Below, one piece after another: positions 1-9,600 of a DNA stretch of 64,000 nucleotides; the first letter of the stretch is position 1, and every line of letters begins with the position of its first letter. A program made the translations under genes and the position numbers. Origin of the DNA: JAWPMT01 sp965227935 (GTDB taxonomy: Bacteria; Bacteroidota; Bacteroidia; Cytophagales; Cyclobacteriaceae). The notes under the pieces were generated by a model. The model searched no databases, was not told where the DNA came from, and saw only the letters and a program-made list of their open reading frames with translations. The stretch covers positions 186,001-250,000 of the forward strand of contig CBDDGS010000019.1 in the NCBI GenBank assembly GCA_965227935.1, written 5' to 3'.

Positions 1-812
1 GATTGGAAGCACAAGGCAAGCGTAGCAAGATCGTGGCTAAGATGGAGAAGCCTGAGGCCATCAAAAACATGGATGAGATCATTGAGGCTACAGACGCGAT
101 CATGGTGGCACGAGGAGATCTCGGCGTAGAGATACCTATGGAGCGCGTGCCCCTTGAGCAGAAGCGCATGGTGAAGAAGTGCAACCGACTGGGAAAGCCA
201 GTGATCATCGCCACACAGATGATGGAAAGCATGATCGAGAACCCACGACCTACGCGTGCTGAGACCAATGACGTGGCCAACGCTGTGATGGACGGTGCTG
301 ACGCATTGATGCTATCTGCGGAATCGGCTTCGGGACGGTTCCCAGTCCAGGCAGTCCAGAGCATGTCCAAGACTATCGCTGAGGTGGAGAGATCGATGAG
401 CAGCATCTATCACAAGTACTATGAGAAGGAAGGGGAGAGCAGTACCACCAGGCTTAATGATCTTCTTGTGCGCGCCGCTTGTCGGTTGAGTGACTCAGTG
501 AACGCGAAAGCCATCGTGGGCTTGACCAAGACCGGATATACGGGCTTCAAGATCGCTATGCATCGCACGAAGGCAGATGTCTTCCTGTTTACCAGCAATG
601 ATCACTTGCAACGGCAAGCAAGTTTGATCTGGGGAGTCCGGGCTTTTTACTACGATGAGCAGCGGAGTATCCACGATACCCTTACATCAATCGAAAAGGT
701 GCTCGTCGATGGTGGTTATCTCGAGAAGGGCGATGTCTTCATCAGTACCGCTGCGATGCCCACACACTGGCAGGGACACACCAATATGGTGAAGGTCCAC
801 GAGGTGGAGTAG
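1..812 (+). CDS. pyk: Pyruvate kinase, C-terminal part (5' end outside window)
   Basis: The frame enters from the left edge, so the N-terminal part is missing; about 269 residues are visible. Pyruvate kinase transfers phosphate from phosphoenolpyruvate to ADP in the last step of glycolysis. Family signatures in order are KMEKPEA (metal-binding Glu), VARGDLGVEIP, IATQMMESMI and RPTRAETNDVANAV, which close the catalytic barrel. The C-terminal alpha/beta domain follows (roughly visible residues 135-269) and ends normally at TAG. The first visible codon is a TTG inside the gene, not a start. The next gene on this strand begins about 170 bp later, so it need not be co-transcribed. Confidence 0.95.
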   Translation, partial: LEAQGKRSKIVAKMEKPEAIKNMDEIIEATDAIMVARGDLGVEIPMERVPLEQKRMVKKCNRLGKPVIIATQMMESMIENPRPTRAETNDVANAVMDGADALMLSAESASGRFPVQAVQSMSKTIAEVERSMSSIYHKYYEKEGESSTTRLNDLLVRAACRLSDSVNAKAIVGLTKTGYTGFKIAMHRTKADVFLFTSNDHLQRQASLIWGVRAFYYDEQRSIHDTLTSIEKVLVDGGYLEKGDVFISTAAMPTHWQGHTNMVKVHEVE

Positions 813-982
813 AGTATTGGGAGTCGCAGCTTCATCTCTGAAGCCTGCCCCCATTCACTTCTTATTTCTTTTGTTCTAAGTAACAGACTCAGTTCATTTT
901 GTGTGATGTGAGTTACGCATTCAGTCAACTGCCCGCGCAAACTTCCGTTGAAGAATCTGTTACCTCCTCCAATGAGCCTCCT

Positions 983-1879
983 ATGAAGTTGAATGTGTTT
1001 GCTTTCCTCTCTTTGCTCTTCTTCGTTTCGTCCTGTGCTGGTGGGCAGTCCTATGAAATAGAGGAGTTTAGCAACATCTCGTACACCGATCCCTCCCAAG
1101 GGCTCGATAGTCTCCGAATGCTCAATTTGGTCCAACCGAAAGGTGCCTCTGGAGTTCCGCTGCTTATTTGGATTGGGGGAGGAGCATGGTCCTATGTGGA
1201 TCGGCATATGGAGATGGATCTGGCCCGGAAAGTAGCCGAGGAGGGCATTACGGTCGCAAGTATCGGCCACCGATTGAGCTCCGCAGTGTGGCGGGATCCG
1301 AAATTGTCAGAAGGGGTGCAACACCCTGCACATGTTCAGGACCTGGCGCTGGCGGTGAAGTGGCTGGTGGACAATGTCGCAGACTATGGCTATTCTGAGG
1401 AGCAGATTTTTGTTGGTGGGTATTCATCCGGCGCCCATCTGGCGGCGCTGATTGCGCTCGACGTGAGCTACCTAGAGCAGCTGGGGATACCTGGAGATAT
1501 TTTTAAGGGGGTCTTGCCAATTTCTGGCGCATATGATATTCACGACTATCACCGGGTGTTGGGGAGTGGAAGTCGCCCGGAACTGGCGGTGCAGCATGTA
1601 GAAGCGGTGTTTGGACCGCCGAAAGGTTTTGATGCTGCTTCGCCGGTGAATTACCTGGATGGGTTACGTGCCCCCATGCTCATCATCAGTGACGGCGACC
1701 TTCACAATTACACGAGACTCTTTGAGGACCGGATCCGTGAAACGGACTTTCGCGAGATCCAGGTGATGTATGCGCATGAATTTTCACACAGCGATCTCTG
1801 GCGCGACATGTCAAACAATGCGCAGAGCGACTATCGACGTGCGATGGTGCGGTTTATAGAAAGGTGCGTGAGCCAATAA
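983..1879 (+). CDS. Alpha/beta hydrolase lipoprotein (esterase / BD-FAE-like)
   Basis: A 298-residue predicted lipoprotein. I chose the ATG at 983 because it begins a good lipoprotein signal (FAFLSLLFFVSSC, lipobox VSSC); the frame is open to a TTG at 899 but that stretch does not look like a signal. The fold is a carboxylesterase of the BD-FAE / kynurenine-formamidase-like group: an oxyanion-hole motif IGGGAW, the nucleophile elbow GGYSSGAH, a late Asp in ISDGD, and a probable His in EFSHSD. It probably hydrolyses esters, perhaps acetyl or acyl groups on carbohydrates, at the cell envelope. The substrate cannot be told from sequence and no carbohydrate gene is adjacent. Confidence 0.85.
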   Translation: MKLNVFAFLSLLFFVSSCAGGQSYEIEEFSNISYTDPSQGLDSLRMLNLVQPKGASGVPLLIWIGGGAWSYVDRHMEMDLARKVAEEGITVASIGHRLSSAVWRDPKLSEGVQHPAHVQDLALAVKWLVDNVADYGYSEEQIFVGGYSSGAHLAALIALDVSYLEQLGIPGDIFKGVLPISGAYDIHDYHRVLGSGSRPELAVQHVEAVFGPPKGFDAASPVNYLDGLRAPMLIISDGDLHNYTRLFEDRIRETDFREIQVMYAHEFSHSDLWRDMSNNAQSDYRRAMVRFIERCVSQ

Positions 1880-1911
1880 CGCTGCCGTAGAAAGCTCCTA
1901 GCAGACCCCCC

Positions 1912-2481
1912 TCAATAACTCACCCTGGCAAAACCATCTGCGCTCTTTCGAGGCCGGTCCACTTCCAGGTCGTGGGCACCAATACTGCCAAAGCCGTCGA
2001 TTTGCAGGTCAGCGGTGTAGGCTCTTCCTCTCACATCCAGCCCAATGAATCCGTCGGTATCCACTCGGAGATCGTCTACGTCTACCTCGATGTCACCTTT
2101 GATGAAGCCATCTCCTTTGAAGTCGAATGAGGTCCCAACGATTGGGTTGTCGGTGTACACACGTACTAGACCATCAACATCCATCTTCTCCAGGCCTGTA
2201 TGGGTGATGTACAGTTTGACACGATTGTCATTGTCCTTCTCCCGCCTGAAGTTGAGGTACAGGGTGCCGTTGCGTACTTCGGAGCGGTATTCATCGAGGA
2301 GATGTTCTTTTTTGACTGAGATTCTAATTGAGGGGCTGTCACCCTCCTCCAGGTAGATCCTTGCGTGACCATCGAGGTCGATGGCATCAAAAGACGACAG
2401 GCTCCGTGTCTCGGAGTACTGGGCAGTAGCGACAAACGCCGTGGTAAGTACGGCCAAAAGAGTAGATAAAAATCGAGTCAT
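1912..2481 (-). CDS. Exported DUF2807 (head-GIN domain) protein
   Basis: A 189-residue protein with a signal peptide (MTRFLSTLLAVLTTAFVATA, cleavage likely before QYSETR). The rest is the repetitive beta-strand pattern of DUF2807, rich in short Asp/Gly-containing turns such as DVDGLVRVYT, FKGDGFIKGD and DTDGFIGLD, as expected of a right-handed beta-helix. Such proteins are widespread in Bacteroidota and often labelled 'putative auto-transporter adhesin', but no function is established. It ends 33 bp from the convergent hydrolase gene. A second beta-helical protein of similar flavour lies at 38162-39220 behind an ECF sigma factor; this one has no regulator beside it. Confidence 0.8.
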   Translation of the reverse strand: MTRFLSTLLAVLTTAFVATAQYSETRSLSSFDAIDLDGHARIYLEEGDSPSIRISVKKEHLLDEYRSEVRNGTLYLNFRREKDNDNRVKLYITHTGLEKMDVDGLVRVYTDNPIVGTSFDFKGDGFIKGDIEVDVDDLRVDTDGFIGLDVRGRAYTADLQIDGFGSIGAHDLEVDRPRKSADGFARVSY

Positions 2482-2648
2482 GACTTTGAGTTTCTGATGT
2501 TCCTATTTCAATGATGCTTGAACGGCAGAATGGTTGCCTGGGATTGAGAAAATAGAAGAAAAAATATCGCTTCCCGACGATGGCCATTTGCTTAAGTGTG
2601 AAAGAGACCAAGGGGTACTAGAAGTCGCACCAGGCTAACGACAGTGTG

Positions 2649-2764
2649 AGCCGTTCTGCTTAGCCCGGATGGAGCCGGCATCCGGCGAGGCCATGGCGGT
2701 AGGCAGCGCGGCCGTGATAGAGGTGACAGCCGGCAGGTGATAGGCTAGCAGCTCTGTATCGGCT
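2649..2764 (+). ncRNA. Candidate structured RNA (resembles a recurrent Bacteroidota element, possibly Flavo-1)
   Basis: The 390-bp gap between the DUF2807 and TPR genes holds a GC-rich segment with strong pairing. AGCCG (2649-2653) pairs with CGGCT (2760-2764). TGCTTAGCC (2657-2665) pairs with GGCTAGCA (2743-2750) with one bulge. GGATG (2667-2671) pairs with CATCC (2679-2683). The string AGCCCGGATGG...GGCATCC followed by GATAGAGG...ACAGCCGG looks like a recurrent Bacteroidota intergenic element that I associate from memory with the Flavo-1 RNA; this was not verified. Strand is assigned from that resemblance only, since the hairpins would also form on the other strand. No protein is evident here. 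Confidence 0.4.
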
Positions 2765-2871
2765 GCTCCAAAAAGGTCTAGCCCGCTATAAAATACTTCA
2801 TGCTCCCATCCTCGGGTGAGGGGGAGCAGAAGTAAATAGTATGAAGAAGAATTTTACTGTTGATTACGTGT

Positions 2872-3543
2872 CTATTCGGAACCTCCCAGGGTGATGGGGG
2901 TGCCCGAACAATATTTTTGTGAGTACGACGAGGCTGTGGTGCTGCCCAACTCGGTGGCCTTGGCGAAGTCTCTGCATGCTGCGTCGACCCGCTGTAGTGA
3001 TCCTTCCGCGATGCCCCGATTGAGGTAGGCGGACTTGTTTGTCGGATCTTTCTCTATGAGCTCGTCAAATACGTTGATTGCGCTGTGAAAGTCTTTTTGC
3101 TTGATGTGGTTGATGCCCATATGCGAAAGGGCGTTGTTCTCATCAATCTTCATAAAGGACTCATTGTTGTGATCAATGGCCAACTGGAAGTACACCGTGG
3201 ACTTGCCAAGGTCACCCAACTTTTGGAAGATCGATCCGAGATAATAGTAATAGTTGGATTGATCGGGGTCCATGTCTACCGCTCTCTCAAAATCGGCACG
3301 GGAAGCTTCGAAGTCCTCCATGCGATAGTAGGCAAGGCCTCTGGCATAGTAATAGTCGGCGTTGGTGCGGTTGAAAGCGATAGCACTATTGATCAGGGCG
3401 ATGGCCTGCTTATAGTTCTTCAGCTGCAACTGCTCCGAACCTCTTTGATAATACTCTATGGCTTTGTTTTGATCCAACACTTCGTCTTGAGCCTGTACAA
3501 AAAGTGTCAGCACGGCTAGCGTAATAGCTAATAGGAACCTCAT
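2872..3543 (-). CDS. Exported TPR-repeat protein
   Basis: A 223-residue protein starting at the ATG at 3543, which opens a clean signal peptide (MRFLLAITLAVLTLFVQAQ). The frame is open further upstream, but that part is basic and not signal-like. It carries about four to five tetratricopeptide repeats, for example IEYYQRGSEQLQLKNYKQA, YYYARGLAYYRMEDFEASR, YYYYLGSIFQKLGDLGKS and AYLNRGIAEGSLQRVDAAC. TPRs form a helical scaffold for protein binding, here probably in the periplasm. The C-terminal part has two cysteines (DAACRDF and QKYCSG) that could form a disulfide. It is separated from rqcH by about 120 bp, and no partner can be named. Confidence 0.8.
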   Translation of the reverse strand: MRFLLAITLAVLTLFVQAQDEVLDQNKAIEYYQRGSEQLQLKNYKQAIALINSAIAFNRTNADYYYARGLAYYRMEDFEASRADFERAVDMDPDQSNYYYYLGSIFQKLGDLGKSTVYFQLAIDHNNESFMKIDENNALSHMGINHIKQKDFHSAINVFDELIEKDPTNKSAYLNRGIAEGSLQRVDAACRDFAKATELGSTTASSYSQKYCSGTPITLGGSE

Positions 3544-3665
3544 GAGTCTTGGCGTGTTTTGGTGGTTTAACCACCGCGATAATGCCCAGTATTTGGAGGC
3601 TACGAAAATTGCTGGGAATGAAAGAGCAAAAAGCCTGAGTGAAAAGGGGAGCTTGGGTATCGTCC

Positions 3666-5180
3666 TTATTCCGCCGATGGTTCCACTATGACTACCTCTT
3701 CCCGCTCTACAATTACTTCGCCGGGAGCGGCACCTTTTCTCTTGCGGACAAACTTTCTGGGCGTCACAATCACGGGACAAAGAGAATCTGTCTTTCGCTT
3801 CGAATAGTATGCGGCGATGGCGGCAGCTTTTTCAATCACGCTATTCGGTACATTGGACTTGCCTGCCTTTCTTATGACGACATGTGATCCGGGTACATCC
3901 CGAGCATGCAGCCACAAGTCGTCCTTCCTGGCGTGCCTGAGTGTAAGCTCGTCATTGGCGCGGGCATTTTTGCCGATGAGCACCTGGTACCCTTCAATGA
4001 CACGCTCTTTGTAGGGCAGCACGACCTCATCCTCTTGCGTGCCTTTCTTTTCCAGCTCGTGCCTCTTTTGGAAGCTCCGGAGTGACTTGAAATCATCAAT
4101 CTCCGCCAGTTCACTCTGGAGTTCCTCCAACTTCACCAGCTGCTCCATCTTGATATCGATATTCTCCTGGAGCTTGCGAAGTTGGATCTTCTGGTTCTTG
4201 GCCTTACGGTACAGATTTTCGGCGTGTTTTTGTGGCTTTACGCCTTGCTTGATCTTCACTTTCAGGGGGCTGTCGCTGTAAAAGTCGTGTAGCTCGACCT
4301 CTCCTCCGGACTCGGGCAACTGATGGAGGTTGGCCATGATGATATTCGCCACTTCCTCGTAGCTCCTTTTTGTCTGTAGTGAATCAAGTTCCTTTTCGTT
4401 GCGCTGAATGTAGTGCTGCGATCGCTGCACACGCTTCTCTAGCTCTTTGGCGATCAGCGCTTTCTCTCCCGCAAACAGATAGCCCTGCATGTGACTTCGA
4501 AAGAGCAAAGTGCAAGCTTCCATAGGATCGGTAGTGCGGCCGACGGTGTCTGCCGCATGTAACAGACTTATCGCCGGTGGCTTGCCTGGGGGTTGGAGGA
4601 TCAGAAACTCGTCAGCAGCATTGAGGCGATCGACTATTTGCAGTACCTGGTCATCGGGAGCATCAGCCGGCAGGTACTGCTTGCCTATTAGTTGTCTCAG
4701 GGTTGCGATGTCCTCCGCATCAGGATGATCTGTTTTGATTTCTTTGGCCAGAGATGCTGGGGTCACATTGCTATCGGTGGAGAGCTTGGTGCGGAAGAGG
4801 TGCGCTTCCCCTTCGGCGGGCAGATAGATAATGTTGCTCCGGCGGCCGTGGAGTTTGAAAATGAGTCTTCCCGCATTGGCCACCACAAAATAGAAGCTTC
4901 GGTCGAAGGGCACCTGCACGACCTTCTCAATGGTCTTGCCAACAATCTCGGGATAGAGATCGACACTGTTCTTACGTGCGCGGTGAAACTCTTCGGAGAA
5001 AGTGATCAGGTTGACATTGGGGTCCAGATTGCACCGCATGTAGCACTGCGACTGCTCCCGCATGAAACCCAATACCAACTCATTTTTACTTTGGCTAAAG
5101 CTGGCCGCGATCTCCCAGCCGCTCAGTCGCTCATTCAGCGTCTTCGATAGCTTTTGGATGAAAAAAAAGTTGTGCAGCAC
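3666..5180 (-). CDS. rqcH: RqcH / NFACT-family ribosome quality control protein
   Basis: A 504-residue homologue of bacterial RqcH (eukaryotic NEMF/Rqc2), formerly annotated as fibronectin-binding protein. In studied homologues it binds 50S subunits carrying obstructed nascent chains and adds C-terminal alanine tails. Visible parts: an NFACT-N domain at the start (FFFIQKLSKTLNERL), a long charged coiled-coil middle (about residues 235-375), and the NFACT-R domain near the C-terminus (GYQVLIGKNARANDEL, DLWLHARDVPGSHVV). The start is GTG at 5180, four bases after the preceding stop; the family N-terminus fits it exactly. It is last in a unit with an MBL-fold enzyme and two-component genes. Confidence 0.88.
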   Translation of the reverse strand: MLHNFFFIQKLSKTLNERLSGWEIAASFSQSKNELVLGFMREQSQCYMRCNLDPNVNLITFSEEFHRARKNSVDLYPEIVGKTIEKVVQVPFDRSFYFVVANAGRLIFKLHGRRSNIIYLPAEGEAHLFRTKLSTDSNVTPASLAKEIKTDHPDAEDIATLRQLIGKQYLPADAPDDQVLQIVDRLNAADEFLILQPPGKPPAISLLHAADTVGRTTDPMEACTLLFRSHMQGYLFAGEKALIAKELEKRVQRSQHYIQRNEKELDSLQTKRSYEEVANIIMANLHQLPESGGEVELHDFYSDSPLKVKIKQGVKPQKHAENLYRKAKNQKIQLRKLQENIDIKMEQLVKLEELQSELAEIDDFKSLRSFQKRHELEKKGTQEDEVVLPYKERVIEGYQVLIGKNARANDELTLRHARKDDLWLHARDVPGSHVVIRKAGKSNVPNSVIEKAAAIAAYYSKRKTDSLCPVIVTPRKFVRKRKGAAPGEVIVEREEVVIVEPSAE

Positions 5181-5184
5181 GAGG

Positions 5185-5946
5185 CTAAAGATGAACCTTT
5201 AGCCCATCATACGCAAGGGTGATGCCCTCTGGCAGGTCACTGCATACATCGCCGTGCATTCCCAGTTTGTGGCTGATATGCGTGAAATAGGTCTGCTCTG
5301 CCCCGATACGTTGGGCCATTTCCACCGCTTCCTGCAGTGTGAAGTGGCTGATGTGTTCTTTGATCTGCAGGGCGTTGAGTACCAGTACCTTGCTTCCCTT
5401 GATTTTCTCAATCTCCTCGTCGGAGATGTAGTTGGCGTCAGTGATGTAAGTGAAGTCTCCAATACGAAACCCCAACACCGGTAGTTGGTGGTGCATCACT
5501 TCAACGGGCAGTACGTCCACACCTTCGGCCTGGAAGAGTTCGTTGTCGATTTCTACAGTTGCGATCATCGGGACCCCGGGGTACTTCACTTCGGCGAAGG
5601 CGTAGGAGAACTCTTTTTTGATCTGGTTGATCACTCGCTGGCGACCGTAAATAGGCATGTCTTTGCGTTGAGCAAAATTGAAGCTGCGCACATCGTCAAG
5701 TCCCGCCGTGTGGTCCTTGTGCTCATGGGTAAAAAGGATGGCATCCAGCCGCTTGATTCTTTCCCGGATCATTTGCTGTCGGAAATCGGGTCCTGCATCG
5801 ACGGCAAGGCTTTTGTCACCCACCTGGATGTGTATAGAACTCCTGAGCCTTTTGTCACGAAAGTCCAGCGAGCGACATACCTCGCAATCGCAGGTGATCA
5901 CGGGTACACCCTGGGAGGTACCGGTTCCAAGGAAGGTGACAGTCAA
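5185..5946 (-). CDS. MBL-fold metallo-hydrolase (PhnP-like phosphodiesterase family)
   Basis: A 253-residue metallo-beta-lactamase-fold enzyme. The metal ligands are in THEHKDHTAGLDD (His74, His76, Asp78, His79), with further ligands in VMHHQLP, ITDANYI and THISHKLG. The N-terminal FLGTGTSQGVP and the Cys pair motif CDCEVC match the PhnP/RNase Z-like branch, in which extra cysteines bind a structural zinc. Homologues hydrolyse cyclic phosphodiesters such as phosphoribosyl 1,2-cyclic phosphate, but no phosphonate genes are present, so the substrate is open. It starts with TTG at 5946, which overlaps the previous gene's TGA as TTGA and suggests translational coupling. rqcH follows after four bases. 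Confidence 0.85.
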   Translation of the reverse strand: MTVTFLGTGTSQGVPVITCDCEVCRSLDFRDKRLRSSIHIQVGDKSLAVDAGPDFRQQMIRERIKRLDAILFTHEHKDHTAGLDDVRSFNFAQRKDMPIYGRQRVINQIKKEFSYAFAEVKYPGVPMIATVEIDNELFQAEGVDVLPVEVMHHQLPVLGFRIGDFTYITDANYISDEEIEKIKGSKVLVLNALQIKEHISHFTLQEAVEMAQRIGAEQTYFTHISHKLGMHGDVCSDLPEGITLAYDGLKVHL

Positions 5947-6218
5947 GATTGGAGGCTTTTTTGTGTAACCTCTTTGTAGAGCTTCTTGTTTTTGTCGCTG
6001 AGATTGGTGGTGTCGACGGCAATGGTCCGTAGGATTTCGACCAGGCTATTGATCTTACCTTCAAGGGAGAAGTACTTGTTTACCACTGCCACTTTGGTGT
6101 CCTTCAGAATGCAATAGCCGGACTGGAAACGACCTTTTTCGTATCGGAGGATATAGTCAGTTTCTGAGAAGAGATCTTCGAGCTTATGAAGAAAATGATT
6201 CGTGAAGCGTATCTCCAT
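5943..6218 (-). CDS. Small conserved hypothetical protein
   Basis: About 91 residues from the ATG at 6218; a GTG two codons upstream (6224) is equally possible. I do not recognise a named domain. The sequence is soluble, with mixed charge and a predicted alpha/beta pattern (IRFTNHFLHKLEDLF, YEKGRFQSGYCILKDTKVAVV, KINSLVEILRTIAVDT). It lies between the response regulator (8 bp away) and the MBL enzyme (overlapping TTGA junction), so it is almost certainly translated as part of the same mRNA. Its conserved place beside an MBL-fold gene would be worth testing in other Cytophagales. Confidence 0.7.
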   Translation of the reverse strand: MEIRFTNHFLHKLEDLFSETDYILRYEKGRFQSGYCILKDTKVAVVNKYFSLEGKINSLVEILRTIAVDTTNLSDKNKKLYKEVTQKSLQS

Positions 6219-6225
6219 CTTCACA

Positions 6226-6600
6226 TCAGTTTTCGATGAAGGACTTCACCTTTTCAACCATGTTGTCATAGTTGAGTGGCTTGGGCAGAAAGTCGTCGAT
6301 CCCGGCAGCCTTGAAGTCTTCCATAGAGTAGTTTTTTGCATTGCCTGTGATGGCGATGATCGGGATGTCCTTGTTGTCTCCAGGATTGGTGTCTCGGATC
6401 TCCCGGGCGCAGGTCATGCCGTCCATGACAGGCATGTGAATGTCCAGCAATACGAGGTCGAATTTCTCCTTGGACAATTCGTTGAGCACCTGGGCTCCGT
6501 TTTTCACTGATGTAATATCATATTGCTGAATCGTAAGAATCCTTCTGGTTAAATTCTGGATCACTGAGCTGTCTTCAGCAATTAGTATTTTCTTGGCCAT
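6226..6600 (-). CDS. Single-domain response regulator (CheY-like)
   Basis: A 124-residue receiver domain with no output domain. Acidic pocket Glu9/Asp10 (IAEDSS), phosphoacceptor Asp53 (VLLDIHMPVMDG), Thr86 in IAITGNA and Lys107 in LPKPLN are all present, so it should be phosphorylatable. It lies 15 bp downstream of the hybrid kinase gene and is probably a shuttle or competing phosphate acceptor for that kinase's terminal HPt domain (inference). Alternatively it could act by binding a target directly, as CheY does. Confidence 0.93.
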   Translation of the reverse strand: MAKKILIAEDSSVIQNLTRRILTIQQYDITSVKNGAQVLNELSKEKFDLVLLDIHMPVMDGMTCAREIRDTNPGDNKDIPIIAITGNAKNYSMEDFKAAGIDDFLPKPLNYDNMVEKVKSFIEN

Positions 6601-6615
6601 AATGTATGACTTGGG

Positions 6616-9600
6616 TCAATTGTTGAAAAGATTATGGTAGCCCTCCTGGAACTCCATGAAGGTCTTTTCTAGTTCTTCCAGGTCTTCCTTTAGTGCTTTA
6701 AAGTTATTGGCTTTTATTTTCTTTTCAATGTATTCGGCATTCTTAGAAAGTTTTTCTATTCCAAAGGTCCCAGCGTTACCTTTCAGGGTGTGCATGGCAC
6801 GTTGTAGTTCCTCCATGTTCTTTTTGCGCAGCCACTTCTTCGAGTCGGTAATTAATTCGCGCGCCTCCTTGTCGAAGTCGTCCAGCACTGACTGAATGAG
6901 ATCCTTGCCGCCGTACTTGTGTAACTGGTTGAGGGTGTTTTGATTGATGACGAGGTCTTCGGTGTTTTCTACAAACACTTCTCCCGTGACGTTCTTCGGA
7001 GCGAAGTTGACCCAACTCTTCACCTTATCTATGAGGGCAATGGCTTTGATAGGTTTTGGTAGATAGTCGTCAAGGCCTTCACTGAGGAACTTAGCCTTGT
7101 CTTCCTCCATGCTATAAGCGGTCATCGCTACGATCGGTGGAAGGTTCTCAATATTGAGCTTCTTTATCTCCTTGGTGGCTTGCACGCCGTCCATCTTGGG
7201 CATTTGTATGTCCATGAAGATCAGGTCAAACACTTCCTTGCGAACCATGTCAATGGCTGTGAAGCCATCCTCGGCCTCGGCGACGTCGCAGCCGGATTTT
7301 CTGAGTATCTCGCTCGCGACCTTGCGATTGATGTTGTTGTCATCGACCAGCAATACCCGCGGTTTGGTGTTCGTGAATTCCCGGACGATTTTGGCTTCCG
7401 GGGCTGCTAATTCCTCAGAGACATCGGGAGTCTCCACTTTCTCCGCGGGGAAGGTGAACCAGAAGGTACTACCCAATCCCGGGGTAGATACAACACCGAT
7501 TTCGCCTCCCATGGAACGTACCAATTCCTTCGAAATGACAAGCCCGAGGCCCGTGCCACCATAGCTTTTGGAGCTGGAGTTGTCCAACTGGCTGAAGCTC
7601 TGAAATAGCAGTTCCTGATCTTCCTCTGAGATGCCAATGCCGGAGTCTTTCACCGATACCTGAAACATCATGTCGTCCTCTCGCTCTTCACGTACCCTGA
7701 TACTGATATTGATGTTGCCCTTGGTGTGCGAGAATTTAATGGCGTTGCTTGTCAGGTTGGAGATTACCTGTACCAGCCGGGTCTCATCAGCCATCACGTA
7801 TTCGGGGAGCTTATCATCCAGGTGATAGTAGAGGTGGGTGTTGTTGAGGTGTGCTTGCTGCGAAAAGAGCTCGTAGATCTTTTCAAATGTCTCTACGAGT
7901 CGCACGGGCCGCTTTCGCAATTCCATCTTGCCAGCCTCTATCTTGGAGAGGTCGAGGATGTCATTGAGGATGTGGAGGAGCGTGTCGGATGACTTTCGTA
8001 CCGTTCGGACATATTCCGATTGTTCCTCGTCGAGGTTTGTGGACCCCAGAAGGTCTATCATGCCAATGATGCCGTTCATTGGCGTACGAATCTCGTGGCT
8101 CATGTTGGCCAGGAAGCGCTCTTTGATCTGCAGCGAGTGCTCCGCCAGTTCCTTGGCTTCCCGCAATTCTTCGTTGGTCTTCTTCAACGGGGTGATATCG
8201 CGGGCGACCCCTTCGATCTCTACTTCCTCTCCCTGGTGGTTGACAATTCGCACGTTACATAGGAACTGCAGCTCCTCGCCAGACTTCGTACGCGACTGCC
8301 CCTCGAAGTTGCGTACGCGCTTTTGCTCCAGGAGTACCTTCACTAAGGCACGCAGGCTCTCTCTCGATAAGAAGAAGTCGCCAATATTTTTGCCAAGCAG
8401 CTCCCGTGATGTGAAGCCCAACACTTCCTGAACGGAGGGGCTGACCATCGTGATAACACCTGGCAGCGTGCAGCGGAAGTAGATATCCTGGAAAGATTCG
8501 AAGATGTTTCTAAACTTCTCCTCACTCTCTTGCAGCGATTTTTCATTCTGCTTCTTCTCGGTGATGTCGTTGGCGATCACCGATACCTCGCGGATCGATC
8601 CGTCCGGCAGGAAGATGGGGTTGAGGAAGATATCCCTCCACACCTTGTTGCCCCGATCGTCTACGATACAGTTCTGGAAATTCTTGATCTTACCGTTGAA
8701 GGCCTCCTGGTACATCTGTACCCAAAGCTCACTGTCTTGCTTATTGAATAGGCTCTTGTAGGGGCCGAGTAGCCCCATGCCGATCTCAGGCTCAAAGCCA
8801 TAATACTCGAGAAATGAATCGGCAAAGTTTTGGTTGAAAGACGTGAAGTTGTACTTGCGATCCACACTCCAGATCTGGTGGGTGCTGCTCTCGAAGATCG
8901 CACTGAGACGAGCTGCCTGGTCTTCTATCTTGCTCTCGTCGATCTTTCTCTGCAGGGCGAGGCTCACCTGACCGGCGATGAAGTCCAGCAACTCGAGATC
9001 CTTGTGGTTGTAAGCTGCTTCGTGCCCGTAGGAATAGATGGACATCACCCCAATCGGGCGATTGGAGGCCTTCATGAGCACTCCCAGCCAGATATTGGGA
9101 ATTTGTGTCTTTCCTCGGATGCCTTTTTGCCGACAGATCTTTTCGATGCCCTCCTTGTACATAATGAGGCCCTTTCCATACTCGTAGGTGTAGGCCGCCA
9201 ACTCCTTGTTGATCTCGTTGGACATCGATTCTTCCTGCGGCAATTCATCGATCTTGTAGATGAACTGAAAACCGTCAAAGACGGACTTTTTGTTGATGAT
9301 GGCGAAATTCTTGACCTTCAGAAACTGCCTTAGCTCCTCAAATACTTTGTCGTAGAATTCATCGAGTTTCTTGTGGTGAATGGTGAGCGAGGCGATCTTA
9401 TAATAGAGACTCTGCGCCTTTTCCGCCCTGATCCGCTCTGTGATGTCATAAAAGATGCACTGGTATTCAACCGCCTGGTCATCCTCGAAGACACACGTGA
9501 GTAGCCCTTTCACGAAAATGTTTTTGCCATATTTCGTGGTGAGGACTGTGTCCAACTTCTCACTTTTTATACCGGCGGTAATTTTCAGGAGCTTCTCCAG

